From NCBI RefSeq assembly GCF_019056515.1, contig NZ_CP064873.1:1-64000 (forward strand): DNA of 64,000 bases. The letters are read 5' to 3'. The position numbers and the translations under genes were made by a program. A model generated the notes under the pieces. The model was not told where the DNA came from. It searched no databases and saw only the letters and a program-made list of their open reading frames with translations. Below are positions 20,281-30,051 of the stretch, piece after piece. Each line of letters begins with the position of its first letter. The first letter of the stretch is position 1. Source of the DNA: Microbacterium paraoxydans. Lineage in GTDB: Bacteria > Actinomycetota > Actinomycetes > Actinomycetales > Microbacteriaceae.

Positions 20281-21972
20281 TCAGGATCCGGTGCAGTAGC
20301 GGAGCTCGACCGACGACCCGACGGGAACGTCTCCCGGCGCGACGGACATCGAGTGCACGGTCGCCGGATCCGACGCCGGGCACTCCGGTGCCTCGGTCGG
20401 CACCGGGGTGAGCCCGATACTCTCGAGCTCCTCGGTGGCCGAATCCATGGACCAGCCGACGATGTTCTTCAGCGTCACCTTGCCGCTGGCGACCTCGAGG
20501 TTCACCACCGTGCCGGGGGCCACCTCGGCATCCTCTTCTTCACTGGCCGTCATGACGGTGTTCGCGGCAAGACCCTTGTCGTTGCGCTGGGTCACGGTGC
20601 CGAGCTCGAGTCCCGCGTCCTGGAGCGCCTTCGTGGCGGCATCGAGGGACAGGCCCTCCAGCTTCGGTACGACGACCGTCTCCTCGCCCGAGGACACGTA
20701 GAGCGTGACGGTCGAGCCCTGCTCCACGGACACCCCGCCCTCCGGATCCGTGCGGATGACGTTGCCCTCCGCGATCGAGGGACTCGACTCGATGACGATC
20801 TTGGACGAGAGGTCGAGTTCCGCGAGGTCGTCCTGCGCACGTTCCGAGGCGACGTTCGTCAGATCCGGGACGACGCGCGAGGTGCTGGGCACGTCGGCGG
20901 GCCGCATGCTGATGGTCCAGACCCAGAACAGCACGGAGGCCAGGAGCACCGCGAGCAGGGCGACGCCGGCCCAGATCCACGCGACGGGCGGCCCCGACTG
21001 CGTGCGGGCCATGGTGGTGTCGGTGCTGAGCTGACGGAGCGATCGCGCCGTCTCCTGCGCCTGCCGCGGATTGGGTCCGTAGAGCTCGCTGGTCAGCGCG
21101 CCGATCTGCTTGCGCGTCGGTGCCGCACCCGTCACCGCCGCGTCGAGGGCGGCGCGGAAGTGGGCGGCGTCCGGATACCGCTGGTACGGGTCCTTCGCGA
21201 GGGCGCGGAGCACGATCGGATCGAGGGCCGCGGGAGACTCCTCGTTGACCTCGGAGGGCGGCACCGGCGTCTCGCTGACGTGCTGGTAGGCCACGGCCAC
21301 CGGGGACTCCCCGCGGAACGGCTGGCGTCCGGTCAGCAGTTCGTACAGCACGACCCCGGTGGAGTAGAGGTCCGCACGCGCGTCGACGGGCTCGCCCTTG
21401 GCCTGCTCGGGGGAGAAGTACGCGGCGGTGCCGATGATCTGCGTCGTCTCGGCGACGGTGGAGGAGGAGTCGGACACCGCGCGCGCGATGCCGAAGTCCA
21501 TCACCTTCACCTGACCCTTGTCGGTGACCATGACGTTGCCGGGCTTGATGTCGCGGTGCACGACGCCGGCGCGGTGCGAGTAGTCGAGCGCTTCGAGGAT
21601 GCCGTCGACATAACGCACTGCGTCCTCGACGGGCACCGGACCGTCGGCGATGATCTTCTTGAGGAGCGTGCCCTTGACGAGCTCCATGACGATGTACGGC
21701 GGCTCGTCGGAGGAGCTGTCGACCGTCGAGGGGTCGCCCGCGTCGTACACGCGGACGATCGATGGGTGCGACATGCGGGACGCCGACTGCGCCTCGAGAC
21801 GGAACCGCGTCCGGAAGCTGGTGTCGCGGGCGAGCTCGGGATCGAGGATCTTGATCGCGATCTCGCGGCCCAGGGTCAGGTCGTACCCGCGGTACACCTT
21901 CGCCATCCCGCCATGCCCGATGAGCTCGTCGACGCGGTACCGGCCCGCGATGACTCGTGGCTCTGTGGACAC
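20281..21972 (-). CDS. pknB: PASTA-domain serine/threonine kinase PknB
   Basis: PknB senses cell-wall fragments and phosphorylates division and wall-synthesis proteins. The kinase domain (about 10-275) has the Gly-rich loop GHGGMAKVY, Lys41 in [14 protein letters not shown] at 139-146, DFG at 159-161 and the APE-region SPEQA. A juxtamembrane linker and one membrane segment (about 328-350) follow. Three extracellular PASTA repeats begin near residues 365, 430 and 495. The last has two cysteines (PECPAS and LRYC) that could form a disulphide. The start is GTG. It is the last gene of the seven-gene minus-strand operon. Confidence 0.96.
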   Translation of the reverse strand: MSTEPRVIAGRYRVDELIGHGGMAKVYRGYDLTLGREIAIKILDPELARDTSFRTRFRLEAQSASRMSHPSIVRVYDAGDPSTVDSSSDEPPYIVMELVKGTLLKKIIADGPVPVEDAVRYVDGILEALDYSHRAGVVHRDIKPGNVMVTDKGQVKVMDFGIARAVSDSSSTVAETTQIIGTAAYFSPEQAKGEPVDARADLYSTGVVLYELLTGRQPFRGESPVAVAYQHVSETPVPPSEVNEESPAALDPIVLRALAKDPYQRYPDAAHFRAALDAAVTGAAPTRKQIGALTSELYGPNPRQAQETARSLRQLSTDTTMARTQSGPPVAWIWAGVALLAVLLASVLFWVWTISMRPADVPSTSRVVPDLTNVASERAQDDLAELDLSSKIVIESSPSIAEGNVIRTDPEGGVSVEQGSTVTLYVSSGEETVVVPKLEGLSLDAATKALQDAGLELGTVTQRNDKGLAANTVMTASEEEDAEVAPGTVVNLEVASGKVTLKNIVGWSMDSATEELESIGLTPVPTEAPECPASDPATVHSMSVAPGDVPVGSSVELRYCTGS

Positions 21973-22017
21973 GGATGAACCCCCTGGAATCGACTGCGGC
22001 TGGACTGGCTATTCAGG

Positions 22018-23769
22018 CTACCCTTCGGTGCTCTCCCCGCTGTCACCCTCGCCGTCCTCCGGAGCGACGATGGTGACGGACAGGGGCGGCGAGGCGTTCG
22101 ACGTCCGCTGGTCCCCACCCGAGCACAGGCCCTGGTAGGTGGCGATGAGCTGCTGGCCCACGGCGTCGCCGACCGTCACCTGCGCGTTGCGCTGGGTCGG
22201 CTGGAAGTTCGGGCCGCCCGCGGCGAAGGTGCCGTTCTGCAGCGAGACGACGTAGCCGGACAGGGTCGTGCCGCTGGGGCACGTGAAACCGGTGCCCCAG
22301 GAGATGGTGACGGTGCTGCCCGCGACCGGGTCCCCGGTGATCGTCGGCTTGTCCGTGGGCGTCGGGAGCGGTGTGCGGCCGGCGTAGACGGTCAATGCGA
22401 TCGGGGTGGTCGTCGCGACGTTGCCCGAGGGCTGCACGCGGTAGACCTTGCCCACCTCGCCGTCGCTCGGCGCGGGGTCGCCGTCGGCGCACGTGATGTC
22501 GCTGAAGCCGGCCTCCTTGAGCGTCGCCGTCGCCGTGGCGCAGTCCATGTCGGTGAGGTTCAGCGCCGTCACGTCGACGCGCGTCTCCTGAGGAGTGGGC
22601 GGCGCGGAGGGCGTCTCGGACTCGACCTGGGTGGGGGTGCGGCTCGAGCTCCCGGTGGGCTTGGGATCCGCGTCGTCGGTCTGGGGTCCTAACAGCGCCC
22701 ACAGCGTGCCGCCGGCCACGATGAGCAGCAGCACGAGCAGCGCGATGAGCGGCCACGTCCAGGCGCTCTTCTTCTTCTTTTTCTTCTCCTGCTCCTCCGC
22801 GGCGGCCTCGTCGGTGGGAAGCTGCGCGGTGGTGGGGAGGATGCGTGTCGTGCCGTCGTCACCGGTCGCGGTGAGCATGCGCGTGGCGTCGTCGTCGCCG
22901 GCGATGCCGCCCGTCGCGATGGCGGGCACGGCGATGGCCGCGGAGTTCAGGTCGCCGCGACGCAGGGCCTGGGCCGCGCGGGCGACCGTGGCCGAGGAGG
23001 AGGGGCGATCCGCCGGCTTCTTGGCGATCATCGCCATGACCAGGTTCTGCACGGGGATCGGGACCGTCGGCGGCAGCGGCGGCGGCTGCTCGTTGATCTG
23101 CGCCATGGCGATCGCGACCTGCGACTCGCCGGTGAAGGGGCGCTTGCCGGCGAGGCACTCGTACGCGACGATGCCCAGCGAGTAGGTGTCTGTCGCGGGG
23201 GAGGCCGGGTGACCCGACGCCTGCTCCGGCGACAGGTACTGCACCGTGCCCATGACCTGGCCGGTCGCGGTGAGCGGGACCTGGTCGGCGATGCGGGCGA
23301 TGCCGAAGTCGGTGATCTTCACACGGCCGTCGGGCGTGATCAGGAGGTTCCCCGGCTTGATGTCGCGGTGCACGAGGCCCGCGGCGTGCGCGGCCTGGAG
23401 CGCCGAGGCGGTCTGCGCGACGATGTCGAGCGTCTTGTCCGCGCTCAGCGAGCCGTCCCGCTCGAGGATCGTCGACAGAGCCTCACCCGGCACGAGCTCC
23501 ATGACGAGGTAGGCGCTGCCGTTCTCCTCGCCGTAGTCGAACACGCTGGCGATGCCCTCGTGGTTGACGAGCGCGGCGTGACGCGCCTCCGCGCGGAACC
23601 GCTCGAGGAACCCGGGGTCCCCCATGTACTCGTCCTTGAGGATCTTGATGGCGACGGTGCGACCGATGACGTGATCCGTCGCCTCCCACACCTCGCCCAT
23701 GCCGCCGATCGCAATACGCGACTGCAGCTCGTAGCGACCACCGAACGACACACCCTGCGTCGGCCTCAT
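22018..23769 (-). CDS. pknA: Serine/threonine kinase PknA with extracellular sensor region
   Basis: The kinase domain (about 12-275) has GGMGEVW, Lys42 in [14 protein letters not shown] and SPEQAS. A low-complexity linker with a KKKKK run leads to one membrane segment near 370-390 ([20 protein letters not shown]). The extracellular part holds one PASTA-like domain (about 440-505, with a Cys pair in MDCATA and ITCADG) and a beta-rich, Ig-like region with two more cysteines. Mycobacterial PknA has no such sensor. The ATG at 23769 overlaps pbpA's stop (ATGA). The longer upstream frame is a shadow of pbpA. Confidence 0.94.
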   Translation of the reverse strand: MRPTQGVSFGGRYELQSRIAIGGMGEVWEATDHVIGRTVAIKILKDEYMGDPGFLERFRAEARHAALVNHEGIASVFDYGEENGSAYLVMELVPGEALSTILERDGSLSADKTLDIVAQTASALQAAHAAGLVHRDIKPGNLLITPDGRVKITDFGIARIADQVPLTATGQVMGTVQYLSPEQASGHPASPATDTYSLGIVAYECLAGKRPFTGESQVAIAMAQINEQPPPLPPTVPIPVQNLVMAMIAKKPADRPSSSATVARAAQALRRGDLNSAAIAVPAIATGGIAGDDDATRMLTATGDDGTTRILPTTAQLPTDEAAAEEQEKKKKKKSAWTWPLIALLVLLLIVAGGTLWALLGPQTDDADPKPTGSSSRTPTQVESETPSAPPTPQETRVDVTALNLTDMDCATATATLKEAGFSDITCADGDPAPSDGEVGKVYRVQPSGNVATTTPIALTVYAGRTPLPTPTDKPTITGDPVAGSTVTISWGTGFTCPSGTTLSGYVVSLQNGTFAAGGPNFQPTQRNAQVTVGDAVGQQLIATYQGLCSGGDQRTSNASPPLSVTIVAPEDGEGDSGESTEG

Positions 23770-25220
23770 CTGCCCAGCACCGCCTCTATGACCTTCTTCG
23801 CAATCGGAGCGGCGATGGTGTCCCCGCTTCCTGATTGACCCTGTCCGCCGCCGTTCTCGACGACGACCGCTACCGCGACCGCGGGGTCGTCCGCGGGGGC
23901 GAACCCCGTGAACCACAGCGTGTGCGGCCTGTTTCCGTTCTCCGCCGTTCCCGTCTTACCGGCTACGTCGACCCCGTCTATTCTTGCACCCTGCGCCGCA
24001 CCGTTTGAGACGCTCGCGACCATGGCGGAGGTGACGTCGTCGGCGACGTCGGCGTCCATCGCGCGCCCGAACTCGGTGCTCTCGAACGACCGGATCACCG
24101 AGAGGTCGTTGCCGATCACGGCGTCCACCATCTGCGGGTTCATGACCACGCCGTCGTTCGCGATGCCCGCCGAGACCATGGCGATCTGCAGCGGCGTCGC
24201 GGTGACCTGTCCCTGCCCGAACCCGGTGAGCGCGGTCTGCGCGTCGTCCAGGCCCTGGGGGTAGCTGGAGGGCGTCGAGGTGAGGGGCGTGTCGAAGCTG
24301 CGGTTGAAGCCGAACTTCTCGGCCATCTCCCGGATCGTGTCGTCGCCGAGCTCGACCGCGAGCTCGGCCATGGGGATGTTGCAGCTGAGGCGGATCGCCT
24401 CGGCGATCGTGACGGTCTCCCCGGGACCGCAGGCGCCTCCCCAGGCGTTGGAGACGCGATTGTTCGAGCCGGGGAGCGTGTACGACGTCGGGTTGGGCAG
24501 CGTCGACTCCGGCGTCCAGTCTCCGCTCGCGTAGGCGGCGGCCGCCACGACGATCTTGAAGGTCGAGCCCGGGGGGTTGAGGTCACCCGCGATCGCCCGG
24601 TTGGAGAGCGGCTTGCCCGGATCGGCCACCAGCTCGTCGTACGTGGCGTTGGCCGCGTTCGCGTCGTGCGTCGCCATGCGGTTCGTGTCGAAGCCCGGGG
24701 TGGAGGCCATCGCGAGGATGCGTCCGGTCTTCGGGTCCATCGCGACGACCGCTCCCTGCAGGCCGTCCAGGGCCTCGACGGCGGCGCGCTGTGCGGCGGT
24801 GTCGAGGGAGAGTTCGACGCTGAAGCCGCGCTGAGGCTGGCCGGAGAGGATGCGCTCGATCTCGGCGAAGAAGGCGTTCGAGCCGGTCCCGGAGAGATCG
24901 GCGTTCATCGCCTCCTCGATGCCGGTGGCCGAACCCAGGGCGGGGTTGAAGTACCCGGTGACGGGTTCCCACAGGCCCGGGTCGGTGTACACGCGCTGGA
25001 ACCGGTACTGGTCGTCGCTCGGGACCGAGTTGGCGATGGCGGTGCCGTCGACGATGATCGCGCCACGCTGGATCTCGTAGCTGTCCAGCCGCGTCCGCTT
25101 GTTGTGCGGGTTCTGCGACAGGACATCGGTCTCGACGACCTGGATCCAGCTCGTCGCGGCGAACAGCGCGACGAACATGAACAGCATGACGATGCTGAGT
25201 CTGCGGAGCTCTTTGGTCAT
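23766..25220 (-). CDS. pbpA: Peptidoglycan transpeptidase PbpA (class B penicillin-binding protein)
   Basis: This 484-residue protein crosslinks peptidoglycan outside the membrane. It has an N-terminal membrane anchor (about 9-28), a dimerisation/pedestal region and a transpeptidase domain. The penicillin-binding motifs are STFK (active-site Ser, in PPGSTFKIV), SCN ([10 protein letters not shown]) and KTG (AGKTGTAE). It works with the RodA glycosyltransferase encoded one base upstream, and is a known type of target of the adjacent kinases. Overlaps and one-base gaps on both sides indicate tight coupling. Confidence 0.97.
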   Translation of the reverse strand: MTKELRRLSIVMLFMFVALFAATSWIQVVETDVLSQNPHNKRTRLDSYEIQRGAIIVDGTAIANSVPSDDQYRFQRVYTDPGLWEPVTGYFNPALGSATGIEEAMNADLSGTGSNAFFAEIERILSGQPQRGFSVELSLDTAAQRAAVEALDGLQGAVVAMDPKTGRILAMASTPGFDTNRMATHDANAANATYDELVADPGKPLSNRAIAGDLNPPGSTFKIVVAAAAYASGDWTPESTLPNPTSYTLPGSNNRVSNAWGGACGPGETVTIAEAIRLSCNIPMAELAVELGDDTIREMAEKFGFNRSFDTPLTSTPSSYPQGLDDAQTALTGFGQGQVTATPLQIAMVSAGIANDGVVMNPQMVDAVIGNDLSVIRSFESTEFGRAMDADVADDVTSAMVASVSNGAAQGARIDGVDVAGKTGTAENGNRPHTLWFTGFAPADDPAVAVAVVVENGGGQGQSGSGDTIAAPIAKKVIEAVLGR

Positions 25221-25221
25221 G

Positions 25222-26607
25222 TCAGCCGATCACCACCCGGGGCTGACGGCGGACGCCGTCGGAGATGCGGAGCAGGAGCGCCACGATGAGCCAGTTCGCG
25301 ACGAGGGAGGAGCCGCCGGCGGCGAGGAACGGCGTGGTCAGACCCGTCAGCGGGATGACCCGCGTCACGCCGCCCACCATGATGAAGACCTGGAGGGCGA
25401 TCGTGAACGACAGTCCCGTGGCGAGCAGCTTCCCGAAGTCGTCCTGACCCGCGAGCCCGATGCGGACGCCGCGGCTGACGAACACCATGTAGAGGCAGAG
25501 GATCGCGAAGAGGCCGATGAGGCCGAGCTCCTCGCCGAGGCTCGTGATGATGTAGTCGCTGTGCGCCAGCGGGGTGATCTCCGGGCGGCCCTGGCCCCAG
25601 CCGGTGCCGATGAGGCCGCCGCGGGCGAGACCGAACAGTCCCTGCATGGGCTGGTAGCCGGCGACGTCGGGGTCGACCTTGGAGGAGTCGAACAGGAACA
25701 GCCAGTTGATGAAACGACCCTGCACGTAGCTGAGGATCTGCGAGGCGGCGGCGACGCCGGCCACCACGAGGCCGAGACCGATCAGCACCCAGCTCGTCTT
25801 GCCCGTCGCGACATAGAGCATCGCCACGAACATGCCGAAGATGAGCGTTCCGGTGCCGAGGTCGCGCTGGAAGACGATGATGCCGAGCGAGACGAGCCAG
25901 ACGACGAGGACCGGACCGAGTTCGCGCATGCGCGGCCAGGTGATGCCGAGCACCCGCTTGCCGACCGAGGTCAGGCTCTCCCGCGTGCGCACGAGGTAAC
26001 CGGCGAAGAAGATCGCCAGGCAGATCTTGGCGAGCTCGCCGGGCTGGAAGGCGAACATGCCGCCCAGCGACACCCAGACCTGGGCGTTCGCGTCGGGGAT
26101 CCGCAGACCGGGCACGAACGGCAGGAGCAGCAGGAGGATGCCGGCGAGGCCGAAGATGTAGGTGTACCGGAAGAGGATCCGGTAGTTGCGCAGCAGGATG
26201 ACCACCGCGATCGCACCGGCGAGCGAGATGGCCGTCCAGGCGAGCTGCTTGGTGGAGTAGGCGTTCCACCCGGTGTTCCCGAACGCGATGTCGATCCGGT
26301 AGATCATCGCGACGCCGAGGCCGGTGAGCAGCGTCGCGATCGGGACCACGAACGGGTCGGCGTCGGCGGCGACGAAGCGGAGCACGACGTGCAGCGCGAA
26401 GGCGAGGGCGGCGAGTCCGCCGCCGATCGCCAGGATCATCGGGTCGATCGTGCCGAGAGCGCCGAGCTGGACGAGGGTGAGGGCGGCGCCGCTGATCGCG
26501 CAGGCGAAGAGGAGCAGCCAGAACTCGCGGTTGCGCTGCGTCTGAGGCATGCGCAGTCGGCGCAGGGCCTTGATGACGGTGGTGTCGGCTTGGACGTCGG
26601 TGCTCAT
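25222..26607 (-). CDS. rodA: RodA/FtsW-family peptidoglycan glycosyltransferase
   Basis: The 461-residue polytopic SEDS protein polymerises lipid II into glycan strands and pairs with PbpA. About ten or more membrane segments are evident. SEDS signatures include FQPGELAKICLAIFFAGYLV, the catalytic-loop region QRDLGTGTLIFG and the C-terminal GLTTPFLAAGGSS. The start ATG overlaps the phosphatase stop (ATGA). Its place between pstP and pbpA is the standard actinobacterial order and favours RodA (elongation) over FtsW (division). Confidence 0.96.
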   Translation of the reverse strand: MSTDVQADTTVIKALRRLRMPQTQRNREFWLLLFACAISGAALTLVQLGALGTIDPMILAIGGGLAALAFALHVVLRFVAADADPFVVPIATLLTGLGVAMIYRIDIAFGNTGWNAYSTKQLAWTAISLAGAIAVVILLRNYRILFRYTYIFGLAGILLLLLPFVPGLRIPDANAQVWVSLGGMFAFQPGELAKICLAIFFAGYLVRTRESLTSVGKRVLGITWPRMRELGPVLVVWLVSLGIIVFQRDLGTGTLIFGMFVAMLYVATGKTSWVLIGLGLVVAGVAAASQILSYVQGRFINWLFLFDSSKVDPDVAGYQPMQGLFGLARGGLIGTGWGQGRPEITPLAHSDYIITSLGEELGLIGLFAILCLYMVFVSRGVRIGLAGQDDFGKLLATGLSFTIALQVFIMVGGVTRVIPLTGLTTPFLAAGGSSLVANWLIVALLLRISDGVRRQPRVVIG

Positions 26608-27908
26608 CCGGCACCTCCCGACGGCGTCTCGCTCGGCGAGGGGAGCGGGGTGGGCAGCGGCGTCTGCTCGATGATGTTGGCCTCGGCGCCGGAGCGGAGC
26701 CGGTCGACGATGGCCATCGCGTCCGAGAGCGAGCGGGCGCTGATGGTGCGCTCGACCGAGGCCCGCTGATACGGCGGTAGATCGGCGAGGAGGATCTCGG
26801 TGTCATCGACCGGGGTCGACAGGGTGATCGGACCGATGTTCTGCTGAACGCCCTGGAAGATCACCACGCTGTCCTCGTCGGCGCCGATGAAGTAGCGCGT
26901 CTGCGTCCAGCTGTATGCCGCGAACGCGGCGAAGCCGAGCATCGCGAGGACGACGACCGCGCCGGCGATCCAGCCCAGTCGGCGGCGCTTGGCGCGACGG
27001 CGATCCTCCTCGATCAGCTCCTCGAGGTACTCGGGCGCCGGCTCGAAGTGGCTCGGCTCGTTCGCGGCCTGCCGCACCGGGTGCAGCCAGTTGCTCCGCG
27101 GCGCGCGGACCGGCGGCACGTAGACCCCGGACGGGTTCGACGCCGCGCCGACGATCGTGGCCGTGCCGGAGTGGACGGGGTGCTGTCCGCCGACGTCGAC
27201 GATCACGATCGTGACGTTGTCCGGGGCGCCGCCGTCGAGGGCCTGCTTGAGGAGGTTGTCGGCCGTGCGCCCCGGCGCGAGCCCGAGCTGCATGGCCTTG
27301 AGGATGCGGGCCTCGTCCACCACGCCCGAGAGGCCGTCGGAGCACAGCAGCCAGCGGTCGCCGGGCTGCGCGTGCATGACGAACATGTCGAGCTCGGGGT
27401 CGGCGTCCATGTCGCTGAGCACCCGCATGAGCACCGACCGACGCGGGTGGTATCTGGCCTCTTCCGGGGTGATCCGGCCGGAGTCGACCAGTCGCTGCAC
27501 GAAGGTGTGGTCCGCGGTGATCTGCGTGAGCGCGTCGTCGCGGTAGAGGTAGATGCGCGAGTCGCCGATGTGGCCGATGACGGCGTACTCGTCGACCATG
27601 ATGATCGCGCTGAGCGTGGTGCCGAGCCCGGCGAGCTCGGGACGATCCTTCGCGGCGCGGATGAGGTCGCCCGCGGCCGTCGTGGCGGCGGCCTGGAGGG
27701 CGGCCTGCGCGTCCTCCGTGGAGGAGTACGGCTGATCCAGCGGCTCCATGCGCTGGATCGCGATGCTGGAGGCGACGTCGCCGCCCGCGTGTCCGCCCAT
27801 GCCGTCGGCGACGACGAACAGGTTCGCCCCGGAGTACCCGGAGTCCTGGTTGTTGGAGCGGACCTTCCCGGTGTGGGAGATCGCGGCGCTCGAGCCTTCG
27901 AAGACCAT
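26604..27908 (-). CDS. pstP: PP2C-family serine/threonine phosphatase PstP
   Basis: PstP dephosphorylates PknA, PknB and their substrates. The catalytic domain (about 5-240) carries the metal-binding VADGMGGHAGGD, GHIGDSRIY, LLCSDGLSG and DNVTIVIVDV motifs. A linker leads to one membrane segment (about 315-338) and a roughly 95-residue external domain ending in a Pro/Thr/Ser-rich tail. It lies 7 bases after fhaB and overlaps rodA by four bases. The external domain has no known ligand. Confidence 0.97.
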   Translation of the reverse strand: MVFEGSSAAISHTGKVRSNNQDSGYSGANLFVVADGMGGHAGGDVASSIAIQRMEPLDQPYSSTEDAQAALQAAATTAAGDLIRAAKDRPELAGLGTTLSAIIMVDEYAVIGHIGDSRIYLYRDDALTQITADHTFVQRLVDSGRITPEEARYHPRRSVLMRVLSDMDADPELDMFVMHAQPGDRWLLCSDGLSGVVDEARILKAMQLGLAPGRTADNLLKQALDGGAPDNVTIVIVDVGGQHPVHSGTATIVGAASNPSGVYVPPVRAPRSNWLHPVRQAANEPSHFEPAPEYLEELIEEDRRRAKRRRLGWIAGAVVVLAMLGFAAFAAYSWTQTRYFIGADEDSVVIFQGVQQNIGPITLSTPVDDTEILLADLPPYQRASVERTISARSLSDAMAIVDRLRSGAEANIIEQTPLPTPLPSPSETPSGGAG

Positions 27909-27915
27909 GCCGGCG

Positions 27916-28437
27916 TCAGGCCCTCAGCTCGAACGTCGTCGCGCCGACCTTGACCGGGGTGCCGAGGCTGAGGGAGACCGGGCCGCCCGTCACCCGCTGG
28001 CCGGCCACGAACGTGCCGTTCGTCGAGTCGAGGTCCTGGATCGCCCACGTGTCGCCGCGGAGCAGGAGCCGGGCGTGATGGCTGGACGTGTAGTCGTCGC
28101 GGATCACCAGGGCGGATTCGCTGGAGCGGCCGATCGTCATCGCGTCGGAGCCCAGGGGCAGTTCGAGACCCGCCTTCGGTCCGGACGTGATCACGAGGCG
28201 CTTCGCCGTGGCCACGGTCGCGGGGCCGGTCGACGGTCGCGCCGACGAGGGACGGGGCGGGGCCGCCGGTGCCGCGGCCGGAGCGGCGGCGGGTGCTCCC
28301 GCTGTCGCCTCCGCGGGGAGCTTCCGAGCCCGCACCCCGAACAGGTCGGCGCGCAGGGAGTAGACGACCCCGAACACGAAGAACCACATCAGCACGAGGA
28401 AGCCGATGCGGAGCAGGAGCAGGACCAGTTCACTCAT
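27916..28437 (-). CDS. fhaB: FHA-domain protein FhaB (FipA-like)
   Basis: This 173-residue protein has an N-terminal membrane segment (about 3-28), an Ala/Pro-rich linker (about 40-75) and a C-terminal FHA domain (about 95-165). The domain has the phosphothreonine-binding motifs IGRSSESALVI, SSHHARL and DSTNGTFV. In mycobacteria the equivalent protein is a PknA/PknB substrate linked to division and wall synthesis. It overlaps fhaA by four bases. Confidence 0.95.
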   Translation of the reverse strand: MSELVLLLLRIGFLVLMWFFVFGVVYSLRADLFGVRARKLPAEATAGAPAAAPAAAPAAPPRPSSARPSTGPATVATAKRLVITSGPKAGLELPLGSDAMTIGRSSESALVIRDDYTSSHHARLLLRGDTWAIQDLDSTNGTFVAGQRVTGGPVSLSLGTPVKVGATTFELRA

Positions 28438-29159
28438 CCGAGGGCTCCGAACACGCGGGTCGCGTCGTCGTCGGGGCGCGACGACCGCGACGGGGTGGCG
28501 ACGGGGACGATGCGGAACACGAGGTCGGTACGACCGATCGTGATCGTGGTGTCGGAGGGGAGCGCGGCCTCGCGGAGCTTCTGCCCGTCGACCTTCGTGC
28601 CGTTGGTGGATCCCATGTCGCGGAGCATCGCGCGCTCGCCGTCCCAGAGGATCTCGGCGTGACGACGGCTGGATCCCGCGTCGGCGATGGTGATGTCGGC
28701 GTCGGAGCCACGGCCGATCACGGTGCGGGCACGGGTGAGGGTGTGCCGGCGTCCGTCGACGTCGACCACGGCCTGCCAGCTCACGCGTCCTTCGACGGTG
28801 CCCGAGGTGACGCGCACGGTGCCGGTGGCGACCTTGTCGTCCGCCTCGAGTGTGAGGGACAGGGGGCCGGCGAAGCTGTAGCCCTGCGACTTCGCGTGCT
28901 TCGTGAGGAGTGCGTGCAGCTCGTCCGTCAGCGCGCCGCCGAGCCCGCGCATGCGCTCCGCGTCGTCGGGGCTCAGGCGCACGACGTAGTTGTTGGGCGC
29001 GATGATGCGGTCACGGCTCACCACGGCCGCAGTGGTATCCGCCTCGCGTCGCAGCGCCGAAGCGATCTCCACGGGCTGGATGCCGCTGCGGAAGGTCTTC
29101 GCGAACGCGCTGTTCACTGCGCGCTCGAGACCCTTCTCAAAGCTGTCAAGTAGTCCCAC
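28434..29159 (-). CDS. fhaA: FHA-domain protein FhaA
   Basis: I start it at the GTG at 29159 (MGLLDSFEKGLERAV, 241 aa), with AGAGGAG six bases upstream. A DUF3662 domain spans about 1-115, with the conserved FEKGLER...FRSGIQPVEIA region. A C-terminal FHA domain (about 155-235) follows, with IGRGSDADI, SSRRHAEI and GSTNGTKV. Family members bind phosphorylated envelope proteins such as MviN. It is the first gene of the operon. The longer open frame upstream runs through the tRNA-Leu gene and is not coding. Confidence 0.95.
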   Translation of the reverse strand: MGLLDSFEKGLERAVNSAFAKTFRSGIQPVEIASALRREADTTAAVVSRDRIIAPNNYVVRLSPDDAERMRGLGGALTDELHALLTKHAKSQGYSFAGPLSLTLEADDKVATGTVRVTSGTVEGRVSWQAVVDVDGRRHTLTRARTVIGRGSDADITIADAGSSRRHAEILWDGERAMLRDMGSTNGTKVDGQKLREAALPSDTTITIGRTDLVFRIVPVATPSRSSRPDDDATRVFGALG

Positions 29160-29241
29160 TGGGCTCCTCTGGCATGCCGACCGGTAGGGACATCGTAGCC
29201 AGGTGACCTGGGGGAACGCCGCCGACGCCCCTGCCGGGGTG

Positions 29242-29271
29242 TGCAACGCGGGCGAAAACGCGTGATATCCT
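29242..29271 (+). promoter_or_regulatory. Candidate promoter of tRNA-Leu
   Basis: A TGCAAC -35 (29242-29247) and a TATCCT -10 (29266-29271) lie 18 bases apart. The -10 is extended by TGA just upstream. It ends 32 bases before the mature tRNA. Confidence 0.45.
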
Positions 29272-29303
29272 CGGAAAGTTGAGTTCTTCGGAGCGAGACG
29301 CTC

Positions 29304-29385
29304 GCGCGAGTGGCGGAATGGTAGACGCGCTGGCTTCAGGTGCCAGTGTCCGTATGGACGTGGGGGTTCAAGTCCCCCTCGCGCA
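29304..29385 (+). tRNA. tRNA-Leu (CAG)
   Basis: The 82-base class II tRNA has acceptor arms GCGCGAG/CTCGCGC. The anticodon stem CTGGC/GCCAG encloses loop TTCAGGT (anticodon CAG). A long variable arm, TGTCCGTATGGACG, and a T-arm with GGGGGTTCAAGTCCCCC follow. The discriminator is A at 29385 and CCA is not encoded. Confidence 0.98.
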
Positions 29386-29401
29386 CAGCGAGACATTCAT
29401 G

Positions 29402-29432
29402 AAAGAGTCGGTCAGAGTCTGACCGGCTCTTT
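29402..29432 (+). terminator. Terminator of tRNA-Leu
   Basis: AAAGAGTCGGTCA (29402-29414) pairs with TGACCGGCTCTTT (29420-29432), a 13-bp stem with one G-T wobble. CTGTTT follows. Confidence 0.85.
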
Positions 29433-29469
29433 CTGTTTCCCCGCGAACGCTTATCGAACGGTCTGCCGC

Positions 29470-29931
29470 ATGAGCGCCTGGATGCACACCGTCGGACTCG
29501 TCCTCGTCCGCATCGTCTTCCCCGGCGCCCTGGCTCTGACCGCGTTGCTGCTCCTCTGGTACGGCATCGGCGTTCTGGACGAGACGCCCGGGTTCGCCTG
29601 GGTGATGATCGCGACGGGGGGAGCAGGGTTCCTTCTCTCCCTCTTCCTCCTCTGGCGTCTCAACAATGCCCGCGGTCGCGAGGATTTCCGGTGGTACGTC
29701 GTGCCGGAGGACGGGGCGGAGGAGTCCGTCCCGCCGGAGCCGATCTCGGCCGAGGAGAGGGAGCGCCTCACCCTCGAGCTGGACGAGGTGAACCGTCGGT
29801 GGCGGGAGGCGCTGGAGGCAGGTTTCCTCTCCGGTGGCTCGCTCGCCGCCCACGAGATCCGCGCGGAACTCGAGGAACGCGCCACGGCGCTGCGCCGTCG
29901 ACTCGAGGCGCCTTCCACCCCCGATCGCTGA
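29470..29931 (+). CDS. Two-pass membrane protein with C-terminal coiled coil
   Basis: The 153-residue protein has two membrane segments (about 10-32 and 40-62), then a soluble Glu/Arg-rich part. Residues 100-148 read as an amphipathic helix or coiled coil (ERLTLELDEVNRRW...LEERATALRRRLE). I recognise no named family. The ATG at 29470 lacks a clear ribosome site; another ATG at 29482 is possible. It stands alone between tRNA-Leu and the giant surface protein. The function is unknown. Confidence 0.75.
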   Translation: MSAWMHTVGLVLVRIVFPGALALTALLLLWYGIGVLDETPGFAWVMIATGGAGFLLSLFLLWRLNNARGREDFRWYVVPEDGAEESVPPEPISAEERERLTLELDEVNRRWREALEAGFLSGGSLAAHEIRAELEERATALRRRLEAPSTPDR

Positions 29932-30051
29932 CCTGAGTCCTCATCCTGGGGGGACGAAAGTCGCCCTGGAGTTCGCTGATCGCTCGCCTTACCCTCGGCG
30001 GTATCCCAGCTCGGGGAGCGGGTGAGCCGGGATCTGGACAGGGGAGTGTTC

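Noticed and set aside
28434..29396. Longer FhaA frame starting upstream of 29159
   Set aside because: The extension runs antisense through tRNA-Leu. The GTG at 29159 has a good ribosome site and gives the conserved FhaA N-terminus.
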